A stretch of 64,000 nt of DNA from positions 1 to 64,000 of the forward strand of contig JAUCBJ010007098.1 in NCBI GenBank assembly GCA_032718475.1. Reading direction: 5' to 3'. The notes under the pieces were generated by a model, which saw only the letters and a list, made by a program, of their open reading frames with translations, had not been told where the DNA came from and did no database searches. The number at the start of each line of letters is the position of its first letter. Position 1 is the stretch's first letter. The translations under genes and the position numbers were made by a program. Positions 34,905 through 46,800 of the stretch are shown in pieces. Source of the DNA: Nemertoderma westbladi. Lineage: Eukaryota; Xenacoelomorpha; Nemertodermatida; Nemertodermatidae.

Positions 34905-35085
34905 TTCGTTTTTGACCAAACTTCAGATTCTTTCTAAACTTTTGACGGACTGCATACGTACTAAGTTTCGTTTAATTTCATCGAGGAATAACCGAGTTAT
35001 TAGCGATCAAACATTTACGACGACGACGACGACAGACAACTCGCCAATGGCACCCATATGCTAAGGCTTCGCTCACATCGTGGCT
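34905..35085 (+). repeat. Probable dispersed repeat with (GAC)n and 'AAGGCTTCGCT' tail
   Basis: The sequence around GACGACGACGACGAC, then ACAACTCGCCAATGG and CTAAGGCTTCGCT, looks like a tail that is common in dispersed repeats of marine invertebrates. That recognition is from memory of the general pattern. The overlapping 154-codon frame is not considered a gene. Confidence 0.35.
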
Positions 35086-36113
35086 CGCCCCACAAGCTTA
35101 ATATTAGAGGCATGTTGAAAATCATGTATCATTTGTAAAATTAGAAATCACATATTAAGTCGCTCCTTTTACCCGCGTCTCTAAAATGTATAAGCTTTCC
35201 TTCTAATTTTCATTAAACTGGTTATTTGAACAACGCGTTGCGCACCCAGCCGCCTTATTGGCAACTTGTGATTGTCATTGCAAAAACCCAGCTCTACCCT
35301 GCAGCCCAGCAGCTTGCAGTTTTATGCTAGTCGGTCACTGCTAAAGCTTGGAGAAGCTACCTGTTCAACTCTAACCTTGTACTTCGACAATGTTCTCCAT
35401 TGTGGCCAATCATTCACTTCCCTTCGCCGGTTGGCGGTTGCCGAATGATACTGGGCTTAGACTATCACCAAACTTTCCGTATAGTTTATGGCTGATTTGG
35501 GACGCTTTGTTTCTGGGCCTGTCCGCAGTGCAACATATATTCAAGTCATAGTAGTCTTACCGGGAATGGAAATAATTAACCGAGAGGTGATTATTGAGGG
35601 AAATATTCGACGTACAAACAAACCAGTTGGAAGAATCGATTGCGATTCGATTTAGTTATCGCAGACTCGGCTACTGATTAGTTTCACGCCCGCCATCGCA
35701 TGGCACACTCTCGTTGGAAGGGTAGAAGGGCCAACATTCTACCCCTACCTATTAATAGCTCTTATGGAGCAGTTTACAGCTTACAACAACAACAAAGTTT
35801 ATAGCATCATTACCGTTTCGGGACTGGCACAAAATAAGTCAGGATTGAAAGTTGTACAGTTTGTTTATGTCTAGTCTAGTCTTTACCACACTCACTTGGT
35901 ATAGGTGCTGCCTATATTCCAGAGCGACAAGCCTAACATGACCGAGTAGCCGAGTATGACCGCTCTAAGTATAAATTTGACCACTTCAACTTCAACTAAA
36001 TCAACTTAAGTCGACGTATTATGCAAACTAGTTAACCAGCAGAGTCAAGTAAATGTTTCAAGCTTCGAAAAAATACCTTACTCAATTTTGGGGGTGCATT
36101 TAATTTTTCGCCC
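35086..36113. other. Non-coding stretch, nothing recognised
   Basis: No coding frame, RNA gene or complete repeat is supported. Confidence 0.35.
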
Positions 36114-36220
36114 CCATTCCATTCCATTCCATTCCATTCCATTCCATTCCATTCCATTCCATTCCATTCCATTCCATTCCATTCCATTCCATTCCATACC
36201 ATTCCATTCCATTCCATTCC
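36114..36220. repeat. (CCATT)n microsatellite, ~21 copies
   Basis: A near-perfect pentamer array with one TACC variant. The minus-strand frame encoding repeated MEWNG-type residues is an artefact. Confidence 0.97.
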
Positions 36221-36749
36221 AATTAATATAATAATTAATCAGTAGTTAAGTAATAAATTCCATACATATATTATTTACATTATCCATATCTTTCTTAATA
36301 TCTCCCACCCTACGACATTTTAGCTGCACTGCACTTATTATTTACAAAGTTCCATATTCCTGGTATAGAACTACCTACCTACCCGTTGGTTGATTGGAAG
36401 ATTTACAAGGAATTCCTATTTATCTTGCTAAAGGCTGATCTGAATGAGGGAATAAGGAATAAATAATGGCATCCTACCAGTAGCTGATACCTCCAACCTC
36501 ATAGTGCGCTAGTGCAGTAGGACTAGCTTTCAGCAATGCCAGCTGGTGGTTGTAGTTTCAGAATTCTAGCGGTGAATAATGTAATAACTTATCTGTTTAA
36601 ATAAAAAATAATTTTCGTAACTAATTTAAGCTGTGTTTCATTTAATAACTTAAAATTAGATTATTTAATTTTTGTTATTTTTATTGTGACACGCACGCCT
36701 GAAGTTAGCTGTGAATTTATTCCCTTGGCAGAACTTTATATCGTGTGGC
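36221..36749. other. Non-coding stretch upstream of the GC-rich island
   Basis: AT-rich. I see nothing supported. Confidence 0.35.
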
Positions 36750-36960
36750 ATCCGAGCGCGCGCCCTTTAGTTGGGAGAGAAATCATCAGAGAGCGTTGCT
36801 GGCAGGCTGAGAGGCAGAGAGAGAGACTGGAGTGCTGGGGGAACGCCTAGCTAGCTTGGGAGTGCAGCAGAGCAGCTATCAGCCGCGGTACTGTAATGCC
36901 AAGGCGCTTCGCGAAACTGATAGAAAGTAAAGTTCGTTTTCCGAGCTTTGGGAAGTTTAG
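36750..36960 (+). promoter_or_regulatory. GC/CpG-rich island, candidate promoter or 5' exon of the BAZ2-like gene
   Basis: This ~200-bp block is clearly richer in G+C and CpG than everything within several kb. It contains GAGCGCGCGCCC, a GAGAGAGAGAC tract and CAGCCGCGG. It lies 7 kb upstream of, and on the same strand as could serve, the BAZ2-like ORF, whose own 5' flank is AT-rich with candidate splice acceptors. The link to BAZ2 is inference. Confidence 0.3.
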
Positions 36961-39554
36961 TTTAAGTTTAAATCTTGAGTTGTCTCACTGGAAAATGTTT
37001 GGTAATTCGATAAACGTATTTATCATAGGAATATTATAAGAATGCGAATTAAAGTTTGATTAGTTCATATTTTTAGCGCAAATAATGTCGTATAAATTGA
37101 ACATTATTTACGCTAATGCATTGTGACTCAGTGAAATAATATGATATAAATTACACCGCACCATGTTCACTTTTGCTACACATTAACTGGAGGGATTTCA
37201 TGTGAAAATAAACTGATTATAAACCGTTTTATGTGCCAACAAACGTGATATTGTTGGGCGTACTGGGGGTGGATTGTGTGGGAAATTATTCATGATATTG
37301 GCACTAATTTCAAGACGATTAAAATAGGTAATATGTTAATTAAATTACCATTATAATTGAGGTAATACAATAATGAGTTCCCTAACCAAGAATAGGCAGC
37401 TAAGCTAAATGGCGTTGCGAAGCTACAATTGATTTATCAATGCTCATTAGTTTGTTGCCGTTTTATTGATGGCTAAATAATAACCAGATTACAATAAACG
37501 TTAAGGGAATTCATAGCTTTGTGTTTATCTGTGTGTGTAGAGGCAAACCGGTAACAATCAAACCAATATGATTGCGCGGGGATATGGACATCAGAGGCAG
37601 AGAGATACATTGGGTGAGAAAGGCAAAGCGTGCTTGTTGAATATTCCTATGCCCACTCCTTCATGTGAGTGAAACTATCTTCAATTCTCAGTCTAAAGCA
37701 ATGGGGTTCGTTCTATTACTATGGCCGTGCGTAATCGGCTGTTATGATGCTGCAGTGACAGTGTACTGTATTACTGTGGGTTATTGGTAAGCCAATCTCA
37801 ACTCGAATGACAGTGAGAGAGCGAGCCGGCAGTGAATGCTGGTGTATGGCAGCATGGCCCCTATCAATACTAGAGCAAGCTCAGATAGTTGAGTAGTAGG
37901 AACTGTGGCATTACAATCAGGGGGCTGTACTGTGTCACTGTGAGTAAGATTATTGTTGCACGGTTAACGTGTGCTGTGTATGAGAGAACCGAGAGCCTTC
38001 CTGCAATATAATTAGAAGTTGCTCTGGCTAATACACACACTCTCACATACAGTTACAGTCCGCTGATAGATAGATAGATAGATATTGGGAACATTTTATA
38101 ATTCGCAGTGGCTGGCTGGCTGGCTGCAGCTTAGCCGATCTCACTAACAAACACTAATGTACCATATCCCTTCCCTTATGCTAACACAACATATTATACA
38201 CACATTTAGAGGGAGAGCCACCCCCAACATATATAATAATACTTTATAGGTTACCCTTATATATCAACCAATTGGTTGAATGTTATATGCTGTCATGGCC
38301 ATAGGAAGGCACAATGTATAATATGTACAGTATATTAACTATGTGATTCCCACTACTTCTACATAAATTACTCCCTAATACAATATATGCTAGCATTGTA
38401 TTACTATTAGTATTACAGTTATATCTATCTATCTGTGTTTGTACGTAAGTGGTTCAACAATTCTCAATATCCTATGAACTCAGATTCCTCTTTTATATTA
38501 TATGCCTTATTGATTAGTCTGGCTAGATATGTCGGTAATAATAATTCTATGTACCAAACCGATACAACTCTCTCTAATATAAATTGTTTGAGCTATATTG
38601 CTCATGTAGTTAATGGCCCACACCATTCGTTTTATAGTGTACTTACTGTAGTATAGCGTTTATTTATATTCATTATTATTATTTGATGTAATCAACTACT
38701 GTATATTCAATGCCTTCTTATTCATTCATTCTTATAGTTAAGAATTGGAATGTGAATCTTATGTCACAAAACTATATCCGGTAAGTTGTGATTAAGTAAG
38801 ACGGCTCTTATGATGTTCATGTGTCTATTTAATATAAATAATATTTGTTTCTGTCTGAGATAAATTATTGTATGTATTATATTATATTGTATTTATTTTA
38901 TTGTTTTATTTAACTTTTCATTTTTCCTTATGCTTTTGCCATTGTGCCGATGCCGTAACTGTAGATACTTTGAAACATAATCTTACACTTTGTTTCAGTT
39001 TAACTGTATCTTTAGCTCTTTACTTTTCCAACAGCTGACTAATGAATGATTACATATTGGTATTTTGTTGTATAGCTTACGTTATATAAGCAACATATGT
39101 TTTAAATTGGGTATTTCTGCTATCACAGAGATGTATTATTACAATTACAATATTGTACGAGTACACTACTTATTATTATAATAGTATTCTTCATGCATAT
39201 TGTAATTGTTACTTAATGGTAATAATACTTAGCATTAACATCATAAATCTAATGAGAAAAGTATTATCCTTGTATATTATCGTTGGTTTAATCATATGGT
39301 GACTATATGGCAATGGCATATATTATATATCTTATATCTGGCAATTTTAATATCGCTTCTTATAAATTTATTGACAAAGAGAGGGTAAATTTATACGCAA
39401 ATTCTACCTCTTCGAATTAACAATGTTTTTCGCCGATTTACCCCTCTGGAGAGGATTTCATTTTCTTGTGTGATCAATGATTTATTATTATTATATATTG
39501 CTAGTTTAGGGTATTGTTTAAAGTAGATATGGCGATATTAATTTTAATTAATAT
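36961..39554. other. AT-rich stretch, possible 5' intron of the BAZ2-like gene
   Basis: No coding frame is supported. Tiny microsatellites (GATA)n and (GGCT)n lie near 38067-38130. Confidence 0.35.
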
Positions 39555-39620
39555 TGAATTTAACATTGAGGCGGGATATTAATTCGCCGACATGAGAATT
39601 CCGTCAAATTTGCCTCCTTT
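39555..39620 (+). repeat. MITE family 1 end fragment
   Basis: Contains TTTAACATTGAGGCGGGATA and TTAATTCGCC, then a diverged end with GTCAAATTTGCC. It corresponds to the right end of the 56854-57084 copy. Weaker similarity may extend left to about 39370. Confidence 0.65.
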
Positions 39621-40137
39621 CTCCTAATTCAGTCATTGATTTTTCTCTCTTTTTTTCTCGAAGATTGTTAGCACTTTATTAATTGTGTCATTACTTCTCG
39701 TTCTCTAGCGAGGTGCTTGGCTTGTTTGTACTTATGCAACGTGTTGTTCTAATAACTGTGGATTAATACAACAGTTTGCGAGTTTGGTGCACAGTTACTA
39801 ACTTTTGCCGTTTACTTAAATGATGAGATGTTTTGATGTGACGCTTGTATGTCTCGTTCTTATAATATAGTACGATTGAGTCCTATAAAATTGCGATCTC
39901 TGCGATTCATCAGTGCGTTTAGGTTTACATTATAAATTTGTTTATATTTTTGACTTTACTTTACATGCCGTTCTTACTATCGCCGAGTACTGTATTGTTA
40001 TAATAATGATATATAAACCCCCACGTTAGCTACAGTAAATTCCGGCTGCATGGCCTATAGTTTTGTAAGTTTAATCATATTTCGCGCAGTTTCGTGTATT
40101 TCGTGTAGTTGTGAGACCTAGACAGGGGGCTATAGAA
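39621..40137. other. Non-coding gap
   Basis: AT-rich, with nothing supported. Confidence 0.35.
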
Positions 40138-40343
40138 GGGGGGGGGGGGGGGGGGGGGGCTGGACTCACATCCCATCCCGGTTAATTAATATCTCGCCTC
40201 AATGTTAAATTAACAATTTGGGGAAAGGAGCAGGTTACAGTGGCAGGCTATTCTATCAAAAACAACATTCTAAACCCAAGAAGGGGATATTTGCGTCGAG
40301 GAGAGGGATCAATATTTATTTTTTTTATAGCCCCCCCCCCCCC
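40138..40343 (-). mobile_element. MITE family 1, reverse, degenerate, bounded by poly(G) and poly(C)
   Basis: The G run 40138-40159 is followed by CTGGACTC, then ATATCTCGCCTCAATGTTAA, GGAAAGGAGCAGGTTACAG and GCGTCGAGGAGAGGGAT, ending in the C run 40331-40343. The order and orientation are those of reversed MITE 1. The G and C homopolymers sit exactly where the family's G-rich inverted termini lie, so they look like expanded termini. Confidence 0.75.
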
Positions 40344-40390
40344 TCTCTGGTTGTGGTATATTGTGTATAATTTTACTATTTATGTATATT

Positions 40391-42395
40391 TTACTTGAAC
40401 ACCAACTCAACCCATTTTACTTGAACACCAACATTACATACTTTACTAGAACACCAATCTGATATACCTTATTTGAACACCAATTCAACCCATTTTACTT
40501 GAACACCAACATGACATACCTTACTTGAACACCAATCAGATATAATTTACTTGAACACCAACTCAACCCATTTTAATTGAACATCAACATTACATACTTT
40601 ACTTGAACACCAACATGATATACTTTACTTGAGCACCAACTCAACCCATTTTAATTGAACACAAACATGACATACTTAACTTGAACACCAATCGGATATA
40701 CTTTACTTGAAATCCAACTCAACTCATTTTACTTGAACACCAACATGACATACTTTACTTGAACACCAACATGACATACTTTACTTGAACACCAACATGA
40801 TATACTTTACTTGAGCACCAACTCAACTCAATTTAATTAAACACAAACATGACATACTTTACTAAAACACTAATCAGATATACTTTACTTGAGCACCAAC
40901 TCAACTCAATTTAATTAAACACAAACATAACATACTTTACTAAACCACCAATCAGATATACTTTCCTTGAGCACCAACTCAACTCAATTTAATTAAACAC
41001 AAACATGACATACTTTACTAAAACACTAATCAGATATACTTTACTTGAGCACCAACTCAACTCAATTTAATTAAACACAAACATGACATACTTTACTAAA
41101 ACACTAATCAGATATACTTTACTTGAGCACCAACTCAACTCAATTTAATTAAACACAAACATGACATACTTTACTAAAACACCAATCAGATATACTTTTA
41201 CTTGAGCACCAACTCAACCCATTTTAATTGAACACCAACATGACATACTTTACTAAAACACACTTTACTTAAACACCAACTCAACTCATTTTACTTGAAC
41301 ACCAACATGACATACTTTACTTGAACACCAATATGACATACTTTACTTGAACACCATCATGATATACTTTACTTGAGCACCAACTCAACTCAATTTAATT
41401 AAACACCAATCAGATATACTTTACTTGAGCACCAACTAAACTCAATTTAATTAAACACCAACATGATATACTTTACTTGAACACCAACATGACATACTTT
41501 ACTTGAACACCAACATGACATAATTTACTTGAACACCAACATGATATACTTTCCTTGAGCATCAACTCAACTCAATTTAATTAAACACAAACATGACATA
41601 CTTTACTAAAACACCAATCAGATATACTTTACTTGAGCACCAACTCAACTCAATTTAATTAAAAACAAACATGACATACTTTACTAGAACACCAATCAAA
41701 TATACCTTACTTGAGCACCAACTCAACTCAATTTAATTAAACACAAACATGACATACTTTACTAGAACACCAATCAGATATACTTTACTTACTTGAATAC
41801 CAATCTGATATATTTTACTTGACCTCGAACCTGTCTTCTTTATTCCAACACAAACAAAACTTACTTTACAGGAACATGACCTGACTTAATTAACTTGATC
41901 ACAAACCAGGAATATTTTACTTGTACGCCAATCGGACATAGTTTAATGTAACTTCAACCAGACATACTTCACTTGAACACCAACCCGACCCACATGACTT
42001 TAACACCAACCTAATATACTTTACTTGAATACCAAGATGATATACTTTACTTGATTACCAATTGGACGCCAATGATACATACTTTACTTGAACACCAACT
42101 CAACCCATTTTACTTGAACACCAACTCAACCCATTTTACTTGAACACCAACTCAACCCATTTTACTTGAACACCAACCTAATATACTTTACTTGAACACC
42201 AATCTGACTGCTTTATTTGAACATTAATTTGCACACTTGACAAGAACATGAATCAGACATGCTTAAAACTAGATCACCAACCTGGCATATTTTACTTAAC
42301 GCCAACCCGACATACTTACTAGAACGACAATGATACATACTTCACTTGAATACCAACTTTATTTGAACTCCAACCTGCCATAATTTACTTGAATA
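40391..42395. repeat. 26-bp satellite array (~75 copies) with 78-bp higher-order unit
   Basis: The unit is of the form CTTGAACACCAAC followed by ATGACATACTTTA or TCAACCCATTTTA. GAGCACCAACTCAACTC recurs at 40813, 40891, 40969 and 41047, exactly 78 bp apart. A trimer (3 x 26) has therefore been amplified in the centre, while both edges are more degenerate. It is non-coding. Confidence 0.93.
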
Positions 42396-43262
42396 TACTA
42401 TAGCTAACTTTGAAAATGTCGAACTTTGAATATGACATATCAAAATGTCAATTTTAAAATGACATTATGACATGTCTAAATGTCAATTTGATATTCTGTA
42501 TCAAATGAGAAAAAGGAAGTTTGCTCTCGAAAAAAGTAGGTTGGCCACTTTGGGCCACCGTAGGTACTGCTGTTTCAACCGTGAATAGTGGTACCCTTAT
42601 GATACACTTGCTTAATGCGTTTTACGCGAGGGGAAGCGTACGTCTGCCTGTTGGCAAATATTTGAAGGCTAATAACTCAGTGAAACTTTGTTGAAATTAA
42701 ACCAAACCTGGTACATTTGTGCAGAAGTTGTCTGTCAAAAGTTTGAAATAGAATTTGCGTGGGTGTCTCAGCAGTTATCCAATCTCCCTCTGGATGGCGT
42801 CTAAGCAATGGTTGACGTAGCTTTATGATAAAGCTTGCTTACTTCACAATGTTCGATAACCCCACGAACATGTAGTACTTTAAGTGATATTATATAAATT
42901 GAGTATTATGTGCTGTGTAAACCAGTAAACGTAGTGTGATCGTGACCATACCCACCAACTATACAAAAAGTTAGTTCAAAACTAAAAGTTTATTATTTCT
43001 TGTATTAAGAGTTATTCTTTATTGATATTTGTGCTACTGTACATTAAATTCTAAGGTTTTGTTTTATTCTAGAGGCGCTCTAACCATTCCTATAGCAGCT
43101 TAGGTAAAAGGTAGACCTGGAAATACTACCTGATATCTTTTATGTACGCCATTCCTCATGGTTCTCATGCCCTCTCATCTGTCAATACTATTTATCTGCA
43201 GCCACTGTGATCATTGATCAACCACATTTTATCTTTAAGAAACATATAGATAATTAACCTTT
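42396..43262. other. Non-coding stretch with a candidate splice acceptor
   Basis: It begins with a low-complexity patch of AAATGTC words (42410-42490). A strong-looking acceptor, a T-rich tract then TTATTCTAG ending at 43072, could start a 5' UTR exon of the BAZ2-like gene. No coding sequence is seen. Confidence 0.35.
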
Positions 43263-43573
43263 GGGGGCGTTCATAGAGTATGTCACGCAGCTTCAAACTA
43301 CATTACTGTACATGTACAAGGCAGACTAGACAGGGGTGTCCTGTTAATGTTAGGGATTAAATTCAATGTTATTGAGTTTATTGTTTTTACCTTAAAGTTT
43401 CCCACTCATCTACAAATGTGTTAGTCAAAGTCAAGCTAACATTAAAGCATACCGCAGAACATCGCCGTGAGCGTCACAAAAGTCAACCCCCCCCCCCCCC
43501 CCCCCCCCCCCTGTCACAAAATGTCACGCAAGCTCGATCCCCCCCTAGTGCGTGACATACTTTATGAACGCCT
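43263..43573. mobile_element. Inverted-repeat element (MITE family 3) with internal poly(C)
   Basis: The left end GGCGTTCATAGAGTATGTCA and the right end TGACATACTTTATGAACGCC are inverted repeats of about 25 bp. The interior has no ORF and includes a 24-bp C run (43488-43511). The same terminus occurs alone at 57620-57655. No clean target duplication could be identified. Confidence 0.78.
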
Positions 43574-43814
43574 CCTTTATCTAACAAGCAACTCAGGTTT
43601 ATTTTTCCTCATGTAAGTTGTATCGATCTGTGCCAAGCTCACCATTGCATTGCGTTGCACCTTACAGCAGACTATTAATTTAGTAATAGTAACATATTTC
43701 TAATTATTGTAGGTCTGGCCAACTATAAATGTTTGTTTATTGCTTCAAATATTATATTATTTGAGATGTTGTTGTATTTGTGATAAATGGCATAAGAAAA
43801 CATAAATCATTATT
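43574..43814 (+). promoter_or_regulatory. 5' flank/5' UTR of BAZ2-like ORF with candidate acceptor
   Basis: TTTCTAATTATTGTAG ends at 43712 and would make a normal 3' splice site. A TAA in frame with the ORF lies at 43803-43805, so coding cannot continue upstream in this frame without splicing. The start codon at 43815 has A at -3 and G at +4. Confidence 0.35.
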
Positions 43815-46800
43815 ATGGAGTCGACTGATAGAAGAAGTTATCCATCTTCTTCTGATAGACATCCAACTAGTTCAACTCGTATACCCTCAGACTCATCGGC
43901 AGACTACGCAGCAACTGGGTCATTAACAGAACGCAGTTTGTCTAGTTACAATGACCAAAATGCGGTCTACGCAGCGGCTGTAGCCGCACAACAACTATCT
44001 CTACTTCAACACTCCGCAGCTGGCGACCCCTATGGACTTGTTGCGGCTGCAAGTCTGCAACAAGCAGCGGCCTCATCTTATCCAACCTCTTCTATGGCCG
44101 CATTAGCTGCAGCTGCAGCCTACCAACCACATTTCGCATCCTACGCTTCCCAGCTGAACCAAGGCGCCATGTCAGATTGGTGGCGTATGTACGGCAGTCT
44201 GGGTGGTGGTGGCTACTTGAGTGGCGCACCTCTCATTGGCACATATGGTGACTCACCTATCATTACTTCCCACCATCACCACAGTATAAGTACTGGTGCA
44301 GCCACCACCACCAACCGATGTAACTCGTCCACCAAATCTCCAGGAGCTGCATCAGACAGTGGTGCCAGTTCTATTGATACAAGTTTGAACTCAATGTGCA
44401 GCGAACCTCCAAATTGCACGAGATCGTCTTCTATTGTTACTGCATCAACAGCCTCACCATTTAAGCATTCCACCACAGCTACACCATCCACTCTATCACT
44501 GTACCACATTCCTACGCCATCCATATCCACAGTTTCCATGGATACACCATTCCACGAATTACCCCTTTTCCAGACCACTCCTAATAAAGATAAGAAAGAG
44601 GTTGCCACAACTCCTGACAGTGAATCAAAGCTTTTATCAAATAAACCTATTCTAGACTTGAGTAAAATATTTACTACCCCAGAAATGAATGTAGTACAGC
44701 CATCCAATGAAATTGTGCAAAAGGCTTCAGTGATTGGTTCTTCTTACCTTGGTAGTGAGTCCACATCAGCTTATGTTGAATCATTAATCAAACAGACTTT
44801 GACAGGCAGCTCCAGCTATTTAGGTGGGGGAGGTGGCGATTTAGGTGCTGGTGAATCTGATTTCTCCACTGCAATGCTCATGGCTATGTCTCCATCTTCA
44901 ACTCATGGTGCCCGGCGTAGCAGCACCACTGGTTCTACAAGCTCTAGGAGAAGGAAGGCTCGTATTGAGTGTGAAGGGAACAGCTCCCAACAAGTCAGGC
45001 GATCTGAGTCAGAGGTGAGTGATGATATTGAAGGCTGCAGCACTGATGCCTCTACAACTGATGATAATGAACACCGTCAATTGGTGCAGACACGTAAATC
45101 CCAGTCAAAGCGGCAGCATCCTCGCAGTGCATTTACATCAACCTCACCAAGGGAATACTCTAGAATTGCAATGCCATCCCCTAGGTTACCAGCTCCACGA
45201 GCATCATTTAAATCGCCTTCGAATGGAATGAGTGCAGCTTCAACATCAGGCAACCTCCATTTGGATCAATTATTCTCAGAGGATTTCTCTGCCAAAGCAC
45301 TCCTCAACTCATTGGCCCAACGTACTTTACAGTCTGATAATCAAAAGGTAATTTCATCTATTTCTATAGAGAAGGAATGTCATGAAGATTCTGACACACC
45401 TCTTGATTTCTCAAATAAGAAGATTACTAGTGAGAAAAAACTAAATGAGGTCAGTTGCAAAACGTTTGTGAAAGCAAACAATATGGAAATCCCCCGTGAT
45501 TTGAGTTGCAGTACTTCTAAAGGTGTATCCAACCCACTGTGTCCTTCTACCAAGTCTGCAACTGAACCAATGGAATTTAACCCATCTGCTATCTATATGC
45601 AACAGCAGAAACGCACCCCTAAAGATGTGGAGGCGTTGATGGCCCCATTAAAGCATGGTTGGCGACGACAGACAACTGTGCGTTGCTTTAGTCGTGGTGG
45701 TATTCGTGGTGACACAGTTTACTTTGCACCCTGTGGGAAAAAGCTTCGCAATTGTGCCGAAGTGTTCCGTTATTTGGATAGACACAATGTTTCATATGCA
45801 ACCCGACAAAGCTTTAGTTTTAGTGCAAAACTTATTATTGGAGAGCATATTGAAGCAAAGCATGGATGTACTGCAGATGCAGCACCAGGGACAGTTGAAT
45901 ATCGGAAAATTCCATATGAAGAACTTATATCTCGATTGAATAAAGTTCAAAAGTCCCGAAGGACTTTAAAAATGTTACTAAATAAAGAGCAGGGTTCAAC
46001 CTCGGGTTTAATTGGGTTTGGAGAACCTTCTAAAGGTACACCATCTATACCTCGACCTGGTAATAGTATAAATTTACCATCAACTAATGTGAATAATGTG
46101 CTTAAACAACATGCCATTACAACAAATAGTTTTCAGTCACAGTCATTTAATACCACATCTACTGTTGATCATGCTGCATTGTATAAGAAATTATCTGAAG
46201 AGAAAGAAAGGCGTCGGTTGGATAGGCAGAGAACACTGGTTATAGCTAGAGAAGCACGAGCTAAAAAAGTTCTAGAACGTCAGAAAGAAAGAGAGCGAGT
46301 GGCAAACAGGATTGTTCAAGACCGAAAACGGAAATATGAAGAAATTGCCAAAGCCAAGTATGAGGACTACATCTCAAAACACAAAGAAAGGGAAGCTAAG
46401 CGTGAGCAGGCTAGCTTGATTAAAAACCAAGAGCGTGATCGCAAACAGCATTATACATTGTTGGTTCGAGCAATGGAAGGAAAACGACATGTTGAAGACA
46501 GAGAACTTTGCAGAAAAGAACGGATTAAGGAACAGCAAAGGGAACGGGAGCGACGTATTGCAGAAAAGCATCAAGAAGCCATCCGAGCTTTGGAGAGATT
46601 GCCCCGAGAGGACATGTGTGTGAAGGATGCGAAGGACCTTCCAGATATTCCTCGAGTTACAGGCAATCAGTTAAGTGGACCAGCATATGCCGATCTACTC
46701 ATGACAGTTGAGTTTATACAGACTTTTCATATTGCTCTTGGATTGAATATCGAACAGAATGTGCCAACAATCGATGCCTTACATAGAGGAATGTTCAATG

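Noticed and set aside
34600..35064. 154-codon plus-strand frame
   Set aside because: No domain. Its end lies in a probable dispersed repeat with a (GAC)n run.
36032..36217. 61-codon minus-strand frame of MEWNG repeats
   Set aside because: Translation of the (CCATT)n microsatellite.
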